Part shown: in pieces, positions 46,603 to 59,088 of the stretch
Layout: every line of letters begins with the position of its first letter
How positions within the stretch are numbered: the first letter of the stretch is position 1
Assembly (NCBI GenBank): GCA_964023205.1
Contig: OZ026838.1
Coordinates: forward strand, 33,631,843-33,695,842
Origin: Lutraria lutraria
Taxonomy: Eukaryota; Mollusca; Bivalvia; Venerida; Mactridae
DNA: 64,000 nt
Direction of reading: 5' to 3'
The notes under the pieces: model-generated
What the model was told of the DNA's origin: nothing
Databases searched by the model: none
Seen by the model: only the letters and a program-made list of their open reading frames with translations
Position numbers and translations under genes: made by a program

Positions 46603-48625
46603 TTAGAAACCATTTTTAACCATAAATACAGAAAACATGAAACAATACCATGAACTATCTCAAAAACTGGTCGGTTGACAATAACATGCGCTATAGATGG
46701 AATTCTAATGCCACAATCCTAGTTTTGTTCCTTTAATATTGTTTGAAAATATGGGCACGTAAACTGCAACACGATAAGTCAACATCCGGGCATGTTTAGT
46801 GTGAGGAAGTATCTTGATGTATGGATTTATCACACTTGTTTCTGTTCCATTGTCCTAAGGATGTAGTTCGCTATATGTAGTGCTACGATGTACATTGTAT
46901 ATACATTGTAGTATAAAAAAATAACACGGCACATCCTCTCCAAAAGGAACACCCGTTGGGAGAAGCAAAATTATGTTTTTGTTGAGAGGTTAAATTAAGA
47001 GTTGAATCATGCAGGGGGAAAGACATGCTGTTGTTGAAGGGAAGTTGTTGCTCAAGAGAGGGTCGCTCTGGAGAGGTACCGTATACCAAAGAATACATGG
47101 TTGGTGCCGAGATGAAAATGGTTGGTGGGGTTTAGAAAGCTGAAATGGGCGAACCATGTATGGAATGTAGATATGCAAACCGACTGTAGAAGTTAAAACA
47201 TTTCACTTTTTTTAATGAAATGCATCCTTCTAATATCAATTGTAGATTTTTTGTGTGAAAAATACACTTAAAACTCACACTTTCTTATAGATCACGTTAA
47301 GAAAACACACATTTCCCAACAAACATTGAACACATTTTGAGTCAAACATACAAGAATTAAATAGCTTTCCAAGTGAAAGAAGTATGAGCACAATCAACAT
47401 TCAATGAGAGCCAAGTGAACAATCATCAAATTTGAATAAGAAATGTAGCATATTTATTATTTTTTCCAACAGGTGAGTTCAATTAGTCTACATTTTATAC
47501 AAATATGATTTCAGAAACGATAAAGATTACTTGATAAGCAGTGACAAATAAATGATTACGTTGATGATTGATAACCGGTTATGGCGTTTGGAACTTGAGA
47601 AGCTGCATGGTAGAATATATACAAATACAACATAATAAGAGATATCGTAAAATGACTTGTATTGCAGAAAACCGAAAGAGCATGTTAAGACATAGTAACA
47701 GATGATATTTTCAAAACTATTTGGGCTGAGAAAGTGCTCATGTAAGTTAACAATATCAAAAGCAGCAATTCAACTGAAAACAAAACCATATGTTTACATC
47801 TTGAAATATATATATATAAGCATTTCATATACTAGTACTAAATAAGGACTTTTGCTACAGTTTTTTTCACATAGACATGCAGTAGACAGAATTCGAATGG
47901 AAACTGTTTAACATATTTTTTAAACTTTGATCATAGCATAATTACGAGTATGATGACAGAAACATTTTAAGAGAAAAAATGGGTGTCACTGATCTTGTTT
48001 TTGAGTTATCTGTCCTTGAACTCGAATTGTTTGCTTATTGTAGGCCATTTCAGGCCACAAAATAATATGGAGGATGAGAGGAGAAGGTGGTAATTTTGAC
48101 GTACTAGTATGTGAAAAACAAAGTAATCAGACAAGGTTCTTTGTCTCAAAATAATTATGCCGAGCACATGTACATGCGAGAGGTTAGCGTGGTGGTCAGC
48201 TGATGTAAAAAATACTTTATTTCTCCGGTCATTATCATCACGACACAATTTGATGTATTTACATGTACAATGTGTATAATATATATGCTGTGTAATGTCC
48301 AGCGTATCAAACATTTCTTATATTTGTGCTTCTACTGTATCATTATATACTAGTACGCGTACAATATAATTACATGTATAAGCATTTTTTGTTATACTAA
48401 ACTTCAGAGACAATAATATTTGGTGACATGGCGCTTCAAAATTGTACACTTAATCCTGTGATAGGAGAGTCGTAAACTAAAAGTAGAAAACTTAAATTGC
48501 TGCACCTATCAGTCACCGATGTTAGGAAACTTTTGTCTAAAATCCGATAAGTTATCAGTCTAGAATAATACGAAATGCATAAAACTGGTTGCACAGACCA
48601 GGGACTATATGTAATATAAATTCTC
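46603..48625. other. No supported gene apart from a MITE
   Basis: A single minisatellite-like unit (AAAACATGAAACAATACCATG) occurs at about 46633. A MITE lies at 46930-47088. The rest is AT-rich and non-coding. Confidence 0.35.
46930..47088. mobile_element. Tigger-like MITE, second copy
   Basis: Starts CACATCCTCTCCAAAAGGAA and ends CGCTCTGGAGAGGTACCGTA, a diverged copy of the 35315 family. Confidence 0.55.
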
Positions 48626-48633
48626 GAGCAGGT

Positions 48634-50849
48634 CCATTCTCACACAACTTGGACAATTGGGTAAAAAAAAACGATTTTTCTGTACTCCCAGAACTTACTC
48701 ATTTCCTTAGCATCATATCAGGATACATATAAACTACTGATTTCCAAAATTTTACCAGCAACATATTAACAGTTTTCGAGATTCGGATGTTTAATTGGTC
48801 TTGTTGCTGTATTTTTTACTGCATTTTTAAACAGTACCCATGATAGTTCGATGTTATATAACTATGAATTGGTATAACTTTTGTACAAGTAACCAATAAA
48901 TATCTGTGCAAAATAGGATAAAATATGATATAAGCTCGCGATTTCCCCCCTTGAGTGAGGAATACTTGGATTATGTCATGCTTTTTGAAAATATATCAAT
49001 AATTTTTACTTCATTTTTGAAAAACTTTGTATTAAGTTGTGAAATAAAACCACTTTAAAGAAGATAAATGTATTTGAACTATTTAATCGAAACAAGTATA
49101 TGCTTACGATGGTGAAAGCGAATATATTACTCGTCAGACAAACTGATTGAACTTATCACACGAATGAAATGTTGTCCCGTTGATTATTCAAGAGTTGTCC
49201 CGTAGATTATAATTCTTTGCGAATTGGACTACGCCATAATGCAAATACGAATATGCATGGTTGCGAATATAATAGTATATGCATCAATTCGATAACTAAC
49301 CAACATGGCTGAAAATTCATAGATTTGTTGTACGTAATCAACGGGACAACTCTTGAATAATCAACGGGACAACTGCATTTCTCCGTTCCACTTAAATGTG
49401 TTATCAGTTTTGCTCGATATATTACGGGGATACTAAACGCAAGACACTGCAAAATACTTATATACATCTTTTTTATACTTTAAGTGCAGTTTGTATTAAT
49501 ATTGAACAATTATATTTTACAAAGATGTAAATACTGACCTACATCGAATATGATTGCGTGCTAAATGCACTCTACACATCTAATCAGACATTATTACACC
49601 AAATTTACTTGGGTATTTGAATTCTGCATGCTGTCCGAACATATTTAGAAATTAATAAATGTACATAAATACTTAACAAATTGTTACTGTTATTATCAAA
49701 ATGTTAGTCCAATAAAAAATCAACGGGACAATCACTACGTAATCAACGAGGCCTTCATTACATAGGACAGAAAACGTCTATGAGACTTTATAAAATAGGG
49801 CAGTGGCTTGAAAACGATATATTAATAAGTCAACAAGAAAAATCAGTAACAGCTTATAAATTATAAGCTATTCACCACTTTAGACGATATCAACCCTTAC
49901 TCGCCTCAAAAACGAAGTTTAGGCGGATGTGTTTTTACCCGTTTTTTTCTGAAATCGATGGCAGACGACAATTATAAACATATGGTTGACGCTTTGAAGC
50001 ATATATGAGCCCAAATGTATATTATAGCGGCAAGAATGTGCAAGATTTAGTCCTATCCTGACAGTGTGTGTCCCGTTGCTTACGTCCCGTTACTTATGTT
50101 AATTTCAAATTTCTAGATTCTAACACAGCAAAATCGAATATTTTTTACACGTATGAAGAAAAGTTTCTGCAATACCTTGGTGGGGAATATAGCTCGTCAT
50201 GTTAAGCTTTTATACCATCTTTATATGCAATGATATGCATTTCAATTCAGTTTTTGCTACGGACTCGTTGATTATTGCATCAAAATTACGGTAGTAAATT
50301 CGGATTTCATGACCTATCCTTTGTTCTCGTATAATACGTAGATATAAATTGAAACCAACATTCATTTTATTACATTTTACGAATTCAAAAAGCACATTAA
50401 CTATGTCAAAAGTTATTCTTTTGTACATTAAGACTTGAGTGTTAAATGTTGTCCCGTTGATTTCGATAATTTGGAGACACGACCAAAAATGTGTGCATTT
50501 TCGTTCATTGATAGATTTTTAAAAAACAAATAGTTCAGCTGGCTGGCATTCATTACTAACTACGAAATATATTCGGTACTGTGCTTGAATTATGTAATAG
50601 CTGTTTTACAGGATGGATTTTATTTTGTATTATGTACCTGGAGACACAACATTTTAGACGCACCTGCATAACTATTCCTTCTTAATATAGACAAAAACAG
50701 CTATTTATTCACCAAAATGTAAGCTCATTTTTAAGTATTCATATTAATTGTTCACACGAAACAAAGTGTTTACTTTTTTTCCCTTTCATTGAAAATCGTC
50801 ATCATTTTCTATACTGAGGACATCAATTGTCCAAGTTGTGTGAGAATGG
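48634..50849. mobile_element. 2.2-kb TIR element with CAACGGGACAA motifs
   Basis: Perfect 26-bp inverted repeat starting CCATTCTCACACAACTTGG at 48634 and ending at 50849. The match weakens but continues a few bases outward. Inside are at least seven copies of TTGTCCCGTTGATTA or its complement (about 49170, 49195, 49340, 49365, 49725, 50065, 50450). No protein-coding segment was recognised. Confidence 0.75.
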
Positions 50850-50855
50850 GCCCGC

Positions 50856-51047
50856 TACAGATACACTGAAAACGTTTTTATGTAAAGCGAATACGTACAC
50901 ATTTAAACCTGTGAACAAAGGCCACCTTTTTGAGAAGTGGTCTTTATTCGGAGGTCATTTTGTTCTATTATCAGCTTTTGAAAGAATGGCCTGCATTCAC
51001 AGGATGGCCTTTATTCGAAGGTGGCCGCTGACACAGGTTCGACTGTA
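50856..51047. mobile_element. Tigger-like MITE (AGGTGGCC type)
   Basis: TACAGATACACTGAAAACG at the left and ACACAGGTTCGACTGTA at the right, with inverted CCTGTGAACAAAGGCCACC / GGTGGCCGCTGACACAGG. It directly abuts the right TIR of the 2.2-kb element. Confidence 0.55.
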
Positions 51048-51216
51048 TCATGATCTGAAATATTTGTTTTTAATGAATTCTAATCATTGGTCAACAAATT
51101 GTAAACTGCTAAAGTCGAAAAAAGACGAAAATGCACGGCGACTTTAATTCCTAATTCTTTTGACAATGAGTGTCAATAAAAGTACCAAAAATATTGTGGA
51201 AGGTGCCGCTTTTAAG

Positions 51217-51375
51217 TACAGTCAAACTTGAGAACAAATGCCACTCATAGCAAAGACAAATTTAGGCTTTTATTGACAGGTGGCCTTACTCGAAGGTCAT
51301 TTTGTTCTATATCAATAATCAATAACAGTTTATAAAGAATGGCCTTTATCCATGGAGCATATATGTTTGACTGTA
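51217..51375. mobile_element. Tigger-like MITE, TACAGTCAAAC ends
   Basis: TACAGTCAAACTTGAGAAC at the left and TATATGTTTGACTGTA at the right. The internal AGGTGGCCTTACTCGAAGGT relates it to the previous MITE. Confidence 0.7.
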
Positions 51376-51540
51376 CATGTGCAGTACATACGAATGATAA
51401 ATTTTAACATTTGAAAAGCCAAACCGAATAAAAAGATATTATTAAGTTTTCCAAAAATGCATGTTTTTTTATTCATCATTTATTGTTCACATTGTGTAAT
51501 TTTTTGTCGATAACTTTTATGAAATTTATTTCCTGACCTA

Positions 51541-51719
51541 GAGTACAACCTCTGTAGAGCAACACCCTGTGGGAGCTGTAAATATTGGCCGTTGTTTAGA
51601 GGTTGTTGCTCTACAGAGGTTAAATTTATAATAAATATCAGCTTAGGGAAATTTTGAAGGTGCTGTTATAGAGAGGTTGTTACTCTACAGAGGGCCGCTC
51701 TGGAGAGGTTATACTGTAC
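51541..51719. mobile_element. Tigger-like MITE, third copy of the ACAACCTCTC family
   Basis: Starts GAGTACAACCTCTGTAGAGC and ends GCTCTGGAGAGGTTATACTG. It holds three inverted copies of the GAGGTTGTTGCTCTACAGAG motif, so it can fold on itself. Confidence 0.7.
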
Positions 51720-53130
51720 TTGTATAGTACACTCTAGGTGTATAGACAGAACGTTATCTGAAACTATATGGAAGAAATTAAAACAGAAGAAATGCGGCCT
51801 TCGTCGTGAGAAGTGAACATTGTTTCACATCTATAAGATAAAGAAGACCAGTATTCAATAATAAATATCGTATTTGGTGCATATTTCAAAATGGTTTTTA
51901 GTAAACATGAATTAGTACATGTTATGGGTATTTTACAAACTGGTTTCCCACATTTACAACAAGGGGGACTACTTTATAAGCTTTATCTCAACTTTCGATT
52001 TGAAATCGTTGTAAACTGACTTGAATTACGTCTTAACAATTGATTGAAATTCGCAGGTAATTTCTTATATTTATTCGTACTTCTAATTATATTAAATCTT
52101 ACTACTAATTATGTTTATTTCTAAAGTTCTACGTGCAGACTCTATTTTTTATGTCTTTTTCTGGCGAGTGTATGTGTAACAGGCGTAATTAATTTATGAA
52201 AAATAAAAATTTGTCAATGAAGTTATTTTTCAAATCATTTTTATAACAATTTGTAATGATTATATCGGTATATTATATAATTAAAGTCACTGTTGCTATT
52301 TTTTTAATTGACTATATTGGGTTTTATCAATAAGATGTAAATGTTTATTTGTACTTTATTCCATCTGAAAGAAATGGTGTCTATATGTCTATGTTTATTG
52401 AAAAAGACCATGTAAAATATACTGGTACATAAATCATCTCAAATGTTACGACTTGATGTTTTAGTTGATTTAAGGGAACTAGGAAGTACGTTACAAAGGA
52501 ATTTAACCTTCACAACGAAACCGAAAGTAGACTATAAGTGGGTTTTGTATATATTCAACTACGTTCTGTGATGTATGATAATATGTACGTGTATGTAATG
52601 TCACATTGATATCTTCAGTATTCATTTTTGCTATATATCAACTAAAATTAGGAACGAAAGTAAAGAACTATTCACTTAATTTATGATCCACGTCAGTCTT
52701 TTGTCGGATATAGTCCAGTATCGTTTACCTCCCCTGACTGTATTCAAATAACACGTACAACTAGCCCACTTTTCTGAAATAAACAAGCCATGGGATACAT
52801 TGCATTTATTATGTAATTAAGTGTCCCGACAAACAATCAATAATTGATTATACATGCCAACTTTCTATTTTTTATGTCTCATATAGAACTTAACCTGCGA
52901 CATCTCAACTCGAGCTAAGTTAGTGATCAAAGGTTGTACGTTTAAAGGTAAGTACTTGGAATTTATATAGCATGTTATTTATGAGTGCATATACTATGCA
53001 GGGGCGGCTCTGACGCTTTGAAAATGAATTGGTAAGATGAAATTTCTTAAACGATTAAAATCGGACTTGAAATGTCCGTATAAACATATCAAATGGCTTT
53101 AACTAAGTTTGATTCTTTGATTCAATGTGT
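51720..53130. other. Probable upstream region of IFI44-like gene C
   Basis: AT-rich. It contains an ISRE-like site at 52517-52526 and an exon-like stretch (about 52880-52946, ending GTTTAAAG then GTAAGT) that could be the non-coding first exon of gene C. No coding frame was found. Confidence 0.35.
52517..52526 (+). promoter_or_regulatory. ISRE-like site GAAACCGAAA
   Basis: Exact GAAANNGAAA match, the consensus for interferon-regulatory-factor binding. It lies about 430 bp before the GTAAGT donor of the possible first exon and 3.3 kb before the start codon of gene C. A match of this size occurs by chance, so function is inference. Confidence 0.35.
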
Positions 53131-53330
53131 ACGTTTGGAGGAGCAGTGGTGTAGGGGTAGATCGTCGGACTCGAATCCCGTCAGTGGCGGAATTTGACCG
53201 GAAGCTTCACAATTCCTTCTTTCGGTGCGAATACTGGTCAGAATCCAGGAAGCAGTCATCGAGAGTAGTTGATGTAAGTTGCAGTAGCTTGCGCTACAGT
53301 CTACAAATCTGTGTAAAATAAATAAGTTTA
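53131..53330 (+). mobile_element. tRNA-derived SINE, shortened head
   Basis: GGAGCAGTGGTGTAGGGG (A box) and GGACTCGAATCCCGTC (B box) are closely spaced. The body ends CTACAAATCTGTGTAAAA, then an A-rich tail with an AAATAAAT motif. Confidence 0.6.
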
Positions 53331-53517
53331 AACTTAACACGTTTGTAATCTAAATCATTTGTCAAGGACTTATATATACATATATGCAGGTATGTATGTT
53401 CTTGCTTTTTTATAACTCTGAATTATCATAATGAAATATGTAGTATTACATTGTTTCCTTTTTAAATTTCGATTCACTATACCCTAAGATCACGTTGTAT
53501 CTGTATTGTAATTTTCT

Positions 53518-53790
53518 GGCGCCTGCGTGGTCGAGTGGTTATGGTCCCCTATTAGTAAGCAATAGGCCCTCACCCATGCGAGTTCAAATTCACTCGCGAA
53601 TAGATAAATTTCTCATGTCATGAAGCTCTAGGCTTATGACAGGTCTGTGGTTCTCTAGCCATGTGAACGCCTGTGGTCTTCATCCACAGGACAAGTTGGA
53701 TAAAGTCTCAAAATGACTTAATAGTGATGTTGCGACGTTCAACCCCAGTGAAAATAATTCGCATCTACACAACGACCAAATATGTCAAAC
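53518..53790 (+). mobile_element. tRNA-derived SINE, leucine-like head
   Basis: GCGCCTGCGTGGTCGAGTGG (A box) and CATGCGAGTTCAAATTCACT (B box), then a 190-bp body with GCGACGTTCAACCCCAGTG. The body relates it to the SINE at 38138. Confidence 0.75.
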
Positions 53791-54495
53791 AAATAAGTGT
53801 GTGAATAATGATTATAACGTTACATGTCATGTGTATTTGCTTTTCGCAAAGATTTTGTTCACGTTACACAAGACAAAACCTGATACGAAAAATATTCGTT
53901 ATAATTAACGTTCTAAAATCTAGATAACGTACAACCAAGGTTCACAGATGCGCAGATATCAGTTTTAAACTATACATGTTTTATATTTATAATCAGTGGT
54001 CATATGCGATGTTTACCTATGATAAGAAACGAGTGTTTTAGTTTTCATCCAATATCTACATAGTTTCAACTTCAATTTTCAATAAATCGAACATAGTTTC
54101 TCTTTTTAAAAAAAAACATGCACATAAATTTCGAAATAGATGAAGCTACAAATGTACATGAATACATTTTTACCTGTCTACGCATCAAGCTTGCATGATA
54201 CGTAATATAGCTGACAGTAAAACTAACATCTATAACAAGCTGTTTGCATAGACCTCCTTATTAATCTCTTGTGTCGGCAATTTGTATTTTATGCTAGTGT
54301 TCTATGAATACATAGCCAATGCCAATTTGGGACAAACATTGTCATCAGTAGGAAGACAAATGCGTAAATCAAAGCTTTATCAAGGATCTAGTTGGGCGAC
54401 ATATCAAATTGGTTATAACGAATTAAAATATATAGTTATACTATAAAATTTGATAGAATCTATATTTCACCGGGGTCTAACGTCACATAGAGAAA

Positions 54496-54627
54496 CTCGG
54501 GTCACTGTCCGGTGAGAACAATGTTATCAGGCGAGGTGATATCGTCCAGGGTGGCGAGCTTTAGCGAGTCACCTTGGACGATATCGCCGAGTCTGATAAC
54601 ATTGTTCGATCCTGAATGTGACCCGAG
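54496..54627. repeat. 132-bp imperfect palindrome
   Basis: CTCGGGTCAC at the left pairs with GTGACCCGAG at the right; inside, GAACAATGTTATCAG pairs with CTGATAACATTGTTC and GATATCGTCCA with TGGACGATATC, around a GAGCTTTAGCGAGTC loop. It probably is a hairpin-type MITE or the fused ends of one. Confidence 0.8.
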
Positions 54628-55285
54628 ATTCTATTTATCATGTAACTCATTTTTCGGAGCATTATTTAGTGTCATTTCACCTGAAATTTAGCGTTTAATT
54701 CCGCGGCTAGTGTGATTATTACGGTCTCCCGGCAAATCACAAAAACAGTCAACATCCGCAGATAAATAGTTCACTACAATTGGGAAAAATAATAAAAAAA
54801 GCTCTCATGGATCAAAAAAATTAATTTCACATTAAAGAAATCATTTGTTAACAATTATCTACAACTCATAAGTAATAGTAGAATTATTTTCTTACTGCTT
54901 GATCGGCATTATTTTCGTCCGTATAACTTCAATTTCAATAAATTTACACGATTTTGCGGGAAATACATCGCGCACGGTTGAACAAAATGACGTCATTCTA
55001 TGACGTACGATTCTCTAGTAAATCACATGTCGACGTTCCAAAGTTACTCCCATTTTTTTCTTTGATGTAAGTTTAGCATTTTGTTAAGTTGCATAAATAA
55101 GCATTTCTTGATGATTCTTTGTTTTTATTTATGATAATTTGTGTTCAGATACATTGTATACTATTTTTATATTTCTTATAATAAATTTCTTTGACAAAAA
55201 AACACTTGTTTTTTATAATTTAGCAAATAAAATGTTCCATTCATAATTTATGAAAGTAGTCCGTCTTTGTGGGCGGAGCCAAAAA

Positions 55286-55325
55286 GTGTTCTCAGGCTAC
55301 TAGCAGCCTATTGACCTGAGAACAC
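55286..55325. repeat. Hairpin GTGTTCTCAGG..CCTGAGAACAC
   Basis: An 11-bp perfect stem with an 18-base loop (itself containing GGCTACTAGCAGCC), followed at 55331 by another GTTCTCAGG. Confidence 0.7.
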
Positions 55326-55811
55326 ATAATGTTCTCAGGTCATGTGTTATCAGGCAGTTACTGTAGCAGTTGCATGATAAACAACAGTCAGGGTCATTCG
55401 TCAACAGTCACTGTTTCATCTTTAACGACGAAGGGCGACCATAGGCGTACACTAGTCTGGTTCCCTGTCAACTATTCTTCGATTATATAAGCACGAAGTG
55501 TCAGGGGCAGGTAATCCAGACTAAGGCGTACACAAGCTGTGTAGAACCACCAACCTTTTGTAAGCTAGCCAGACAGCTCAAATATAAAACTGTTATGTTA
55601 ATGTTTTTAAGAAAGTTGCAGCTGAATAAATAATATAATTATAGTCTCACATAACTGTGTCAGCGTAATTGGACTGAATATCTACCGATACATTATATTG
55701 AGAAATCTTTTGGAACGAAATACTTGGAGAATAAAGTTGAGATTGAACACAACCTTAGAGCTCGGTTCTAGAACGGCTCCGTACTCATAATGTATACTAT
55801 TTTCAGGAAAG

Positions 55812-58800
55812 ATGAGCTTGCAAGATATTGATGAAAATGCTTGGAGGAAAACTGTTAATTGGTCTGACATAAACAAGGTACTCGTTGTTAATCGGATACA
55901 TCAACATCGGACGAATATTTTATACGATGGGCCATACAAAAGTCATAATCATATCATCGTTGCTTTTTTTTAAACGTGGCTAACATTTATTGTAATACAT
56001 TTTTCGTTTGTTTTGTTTATTTGAGTGTTATGCCCCTTTTCAACAGTCAGAGTCATATGAGGCAGACTGTTCACTAACCATCGATCATGGGAAGAACCAG
56101 TACTAGACTTTCATCCTCCGTAAGCAACTGCCTACTTTCTCACATAAAGAGACATGGTCGGTAACTGGGCTCGAACCCACGATCATCTATCAATGAGGTT
56201 ACTGTGATTTGAAGTCAGCAAGCTTAACCACTCGACCACGTGGCGGGTCTTTAATAAATAAGACGTGAACATAATAATAATCCAATGCCGTCTTTTGTCA
56301 GGTTCTGCCAGAGCTGAAGGATCATATTGAACATTACGAACCACTCGGTGACTTTTTGACCGGTGAAGTATCTTTCCCACAAGTGAATATTTTACTGTTT
56401 GGAGGAATTGGTGCCGGAAAGTCCAGTGTTTTCAACACGATTAATTCTGTATTTAGGGGCAAAATTTTCAACGTGGCTAGAAGCGGGTATGCAGGCCACA
56501 GTTTAACAACTAAAGTAAGTAAATGATTTTTTTATGAATTGTGAATATTAAGTATTCATTATGCAGGTGACAAATAATAAATGTAAGACTTCTTAACATT
56601 TACATACCAAATACATTACCAGTATTGATGATAGAGTTTAAACCACGGTGGTTGTCCTGTTAATTTAGTCGTTAGATTACAAAACAGTTGTCCAATCGCG
56701 AAAACGGCTTTAAAATCCAATGGCAAATTTGTCTGCAATTACGATTTAGGCAAAAAGTGTATAATACAATAAAATGGCAAAATAACAGGTTAGCGCTCGT
56801 AGTATCTGAGAATAACTTGTTAAGGTAACAGTCCGCGTATATAAGCATTGTTAAACGGCATTAAACTCTTTATAAAACAAGTTCAAATGTTTTCCGACGC
56901 CCATTTTATATGGGAATCTAATTTTATTTCCATATAATTCAGTTTTCCAAATATCCAATATATTCTGGAAACTCCAACAGTCCATCAACGTTAAAGTTGC
57001 GGATGTGTGACGTACGAGGATTAGAACCAGATCATTTGATGGCGAAAGACAACATGAGATACGTCCTAGAAGGAAATATTCCAGATAGATTTCAGGTAAT
57101 ATTTTCATAATAATACTTATTTAAGTTTTATCATTTTATTTAAATCAGAAAATAGAGTGCAACCACTTCAGAGTTGCCTTCTCTTTAGCAACATTCTCCA
57201 TTTTACAACAATATGCTTTTCCCACCGTACGATTTAACTATTAATTTAGCCTCTTAAGAGCAACAACCTCTCAACAACAACACAATTTTGCTCCTCCCGA
57301 AGGGTGTTGCTTAGGAGAGTTGCAAACTATCGATAAGTATACATGTTTATCAAACTTAATGATACCATTTGATTTTATTTGAACGTACAGAGCAAGGACT
57401 TAAGTGCTAAAAGAGATGTACCGCTTTTTGCCATAACCGTTTTTTATTGTCTTTTCCAGTTGGATCCATCAGGCAATGTATCAAGTGATATGCCAGGGTT
57501 CAAGAAAAATCCTAAACTTGATGAAAGAATTCATTGTGTGGCGATCGTGCAAGATGCCAGCGTTGTTGATACTGATGGCGATCCTGAAATAATCAGAAAT
57601 ATCAAAGAAATGCAGACTGTGATGAACAGCCTTGGTAAGATTGCATTATTGAATTTCTTATCTACTATTAACTGAAAATATGTTTATTTTAATGACTTAT
57701 TTTTATCTTTCTTAAACATGCAAATGATGAGCAAATTTAATATTTTGTCACCGATTCAGATCAATAGAAAAAACAACAAGCTTGTGATGCTCCTTATAAA
57801 TAACTCCAGCGCTTAACTGGGATGGAAAAAATCCAATAATGAAGATAAGATCGATTTGTTCTGATTATCCAGCGTAGACTCAATTTAACTGATACTAAAG
57901 TATAGACGACGAGGAAAAACTCAATTCCATTCTCAAAATTTTATGGTTGAAAAGGTGGAGATGATTAATGTTCAAATGCGTGGTCCGATAAAATATATTG
58001 TCAGACTAATATATCAATAATATCATTATTGCCTGTAATATCATGATTAATTCAGAAAAAATAAGACAAGATATGTGAATTTAGATAGAGACATATTTCA
58101 TGTTTTATAACCTCGAACCCAGGAAAGTTAAACTGTTTATTAATGTTAATTATGTGGTTTATTTTTAACCAGACGTTCCACAAGTTGTCATACTGACAAA
58201 GGTTGATACAGTCAGTGAAGACACAAGTATTGATGTATCAAAAGCTTTCTACAGTAAAAAGATTAAAAGCTGTGTTGGAAAGGTTTGTACGGAATCTTAT
58301 TACCTTAAGAATATGTCACTCTACTGTACATACGTACGCTTACGGAGTCTAGTATTGGTTCTTCACAGGAACGCTGCTTAGGTGAACTGTCGCATGACTG
58401 ACTGTTGAAAAAGGGCGTAAAACTCTATATCAACAAAGAACAGAATTAAATCTATTGCACATAATATTTTGCAAGTGTGTTAGAGCATGGCTCCTGCGTC
58501 TTCACTTAAAGATGTTGTAAAATCATTTTTAAACAGAACAGAACAGAATTTTATTTGGCATTAAATACATACATATTTATAGCCATTGAACACTATATGA
58601 GAGGCTTCGGCAATGGTTATAGCATTTGTAACAACGCTCTTTACCTGTTATTTGCTATCTATGGTAGAACTTTTTAAAAATGAAAAGAAACATTACATAA
58701 TGATACTAAAGGTACTTGTAGACTTCTTTATATAATGTATCTATAAGATGTTGCAAAATATTGTTCATGCCATTTTGAATTGGCAGTTACTTGCATATGA

Positions 58801-59088
58801 TAAGGAGTGCTGATGTACTTTTTCTCTCAAATTGTTGTGTTATTTTACGATTTCTCATAATTGATGAAAACATCATTTGTTGTAAATTCAAAGGTTTCTG
58901 AAATGCTTGGAATCCCAAAGAATCAAATTTTCCCAATGAAGAATTATGAGTGTGAAACAGAGAACGATGCATGCGTTGACGCGATGGCACTACTCACCTT
59001 GAAAGGAATTCTGAACCAATGTGATGCATACCTATACAACCATTATGACACCATTGAATCCACATACAGAGTTGAAGGAAGACCATAA
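55812..59088 (+). CDS. IFI44-like GTPase, copy C (six exons, 303 aa)
   Basis: Exons: 55812-55877, 56302-56514, 56943-57095, 57460-57634, 58173-58282, 58894-59088; same exon lengths and phases as copies A and B except exon 6, one codon longer. All introns GT..AG; the frame is open from ATG to TAA. The protein starts MSLQDIDENAWRKTVNW; P-loop GGIGAGKSS (residues 56-64), closer to the vertebrate GPVGAGKSS than the GASGDGKSS of A/B; CDVRGLE (115-121); TKVD (211-214); PMKNYECE near the end. It is clearly diverged from A and B throughout, so it is an older paralogue. Intron 1 holds a minus-strand SINE and intron 3 a MITE. A TTTCAG just before the start suggests an upstream non-coding exon. GTPase family membership is firm; a role in innate immunity is inferred from the family. 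Confidence 0.93.
56045..56250 (-). mobile_element. tRNA-derived SINE in intron 1 of gene C, minus strand
   Basis: On the minus strand CCGCCACGTGGTCGAGTGG (A box) and ATCGTGGGTTCGAGCCCAG (B box). The element ends about 50 bp before exon 2. Confidence 0.8.
57153..57329. mobile_element. Tigger-like MITE in intron 3 of gene C
   Basis: TAGAGTGCAACCACTTCAGAG at one end and GTTGCTTAGGAGAGTTGCAA at the other, with GAGCAACAACCTCTCAACAA inside. It is a diverged member of the ACAACCTCTC family. Confidence 0.55.
58530..58640 (-). mobile_element. Possible LINE/SINE 3' tail in intron 5 of gene C
   Basis: On the minus strand ATGCCAAATAAAATTCTGTT is followed by a short (CTGTT)n-like run, the look of a retroposon tail. 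No body was identified. Confidence 0.3.

Larger units (their letters stand above)
53791..55806. other. No gene; palindrome-rich
   Basis: Contains the 132-bp palindrome at 54496-54627 and the smaller hairpin at 55286-55325. No other exon or open frame was supported before gene C. Confidence 0.4.

Noticed and set aside
53518..53590. Possible tRNA-Leu gene
   Set aside because: A and B boxes are present, but the acceptor and anticodon stems do not pair well and a SINE body follows.
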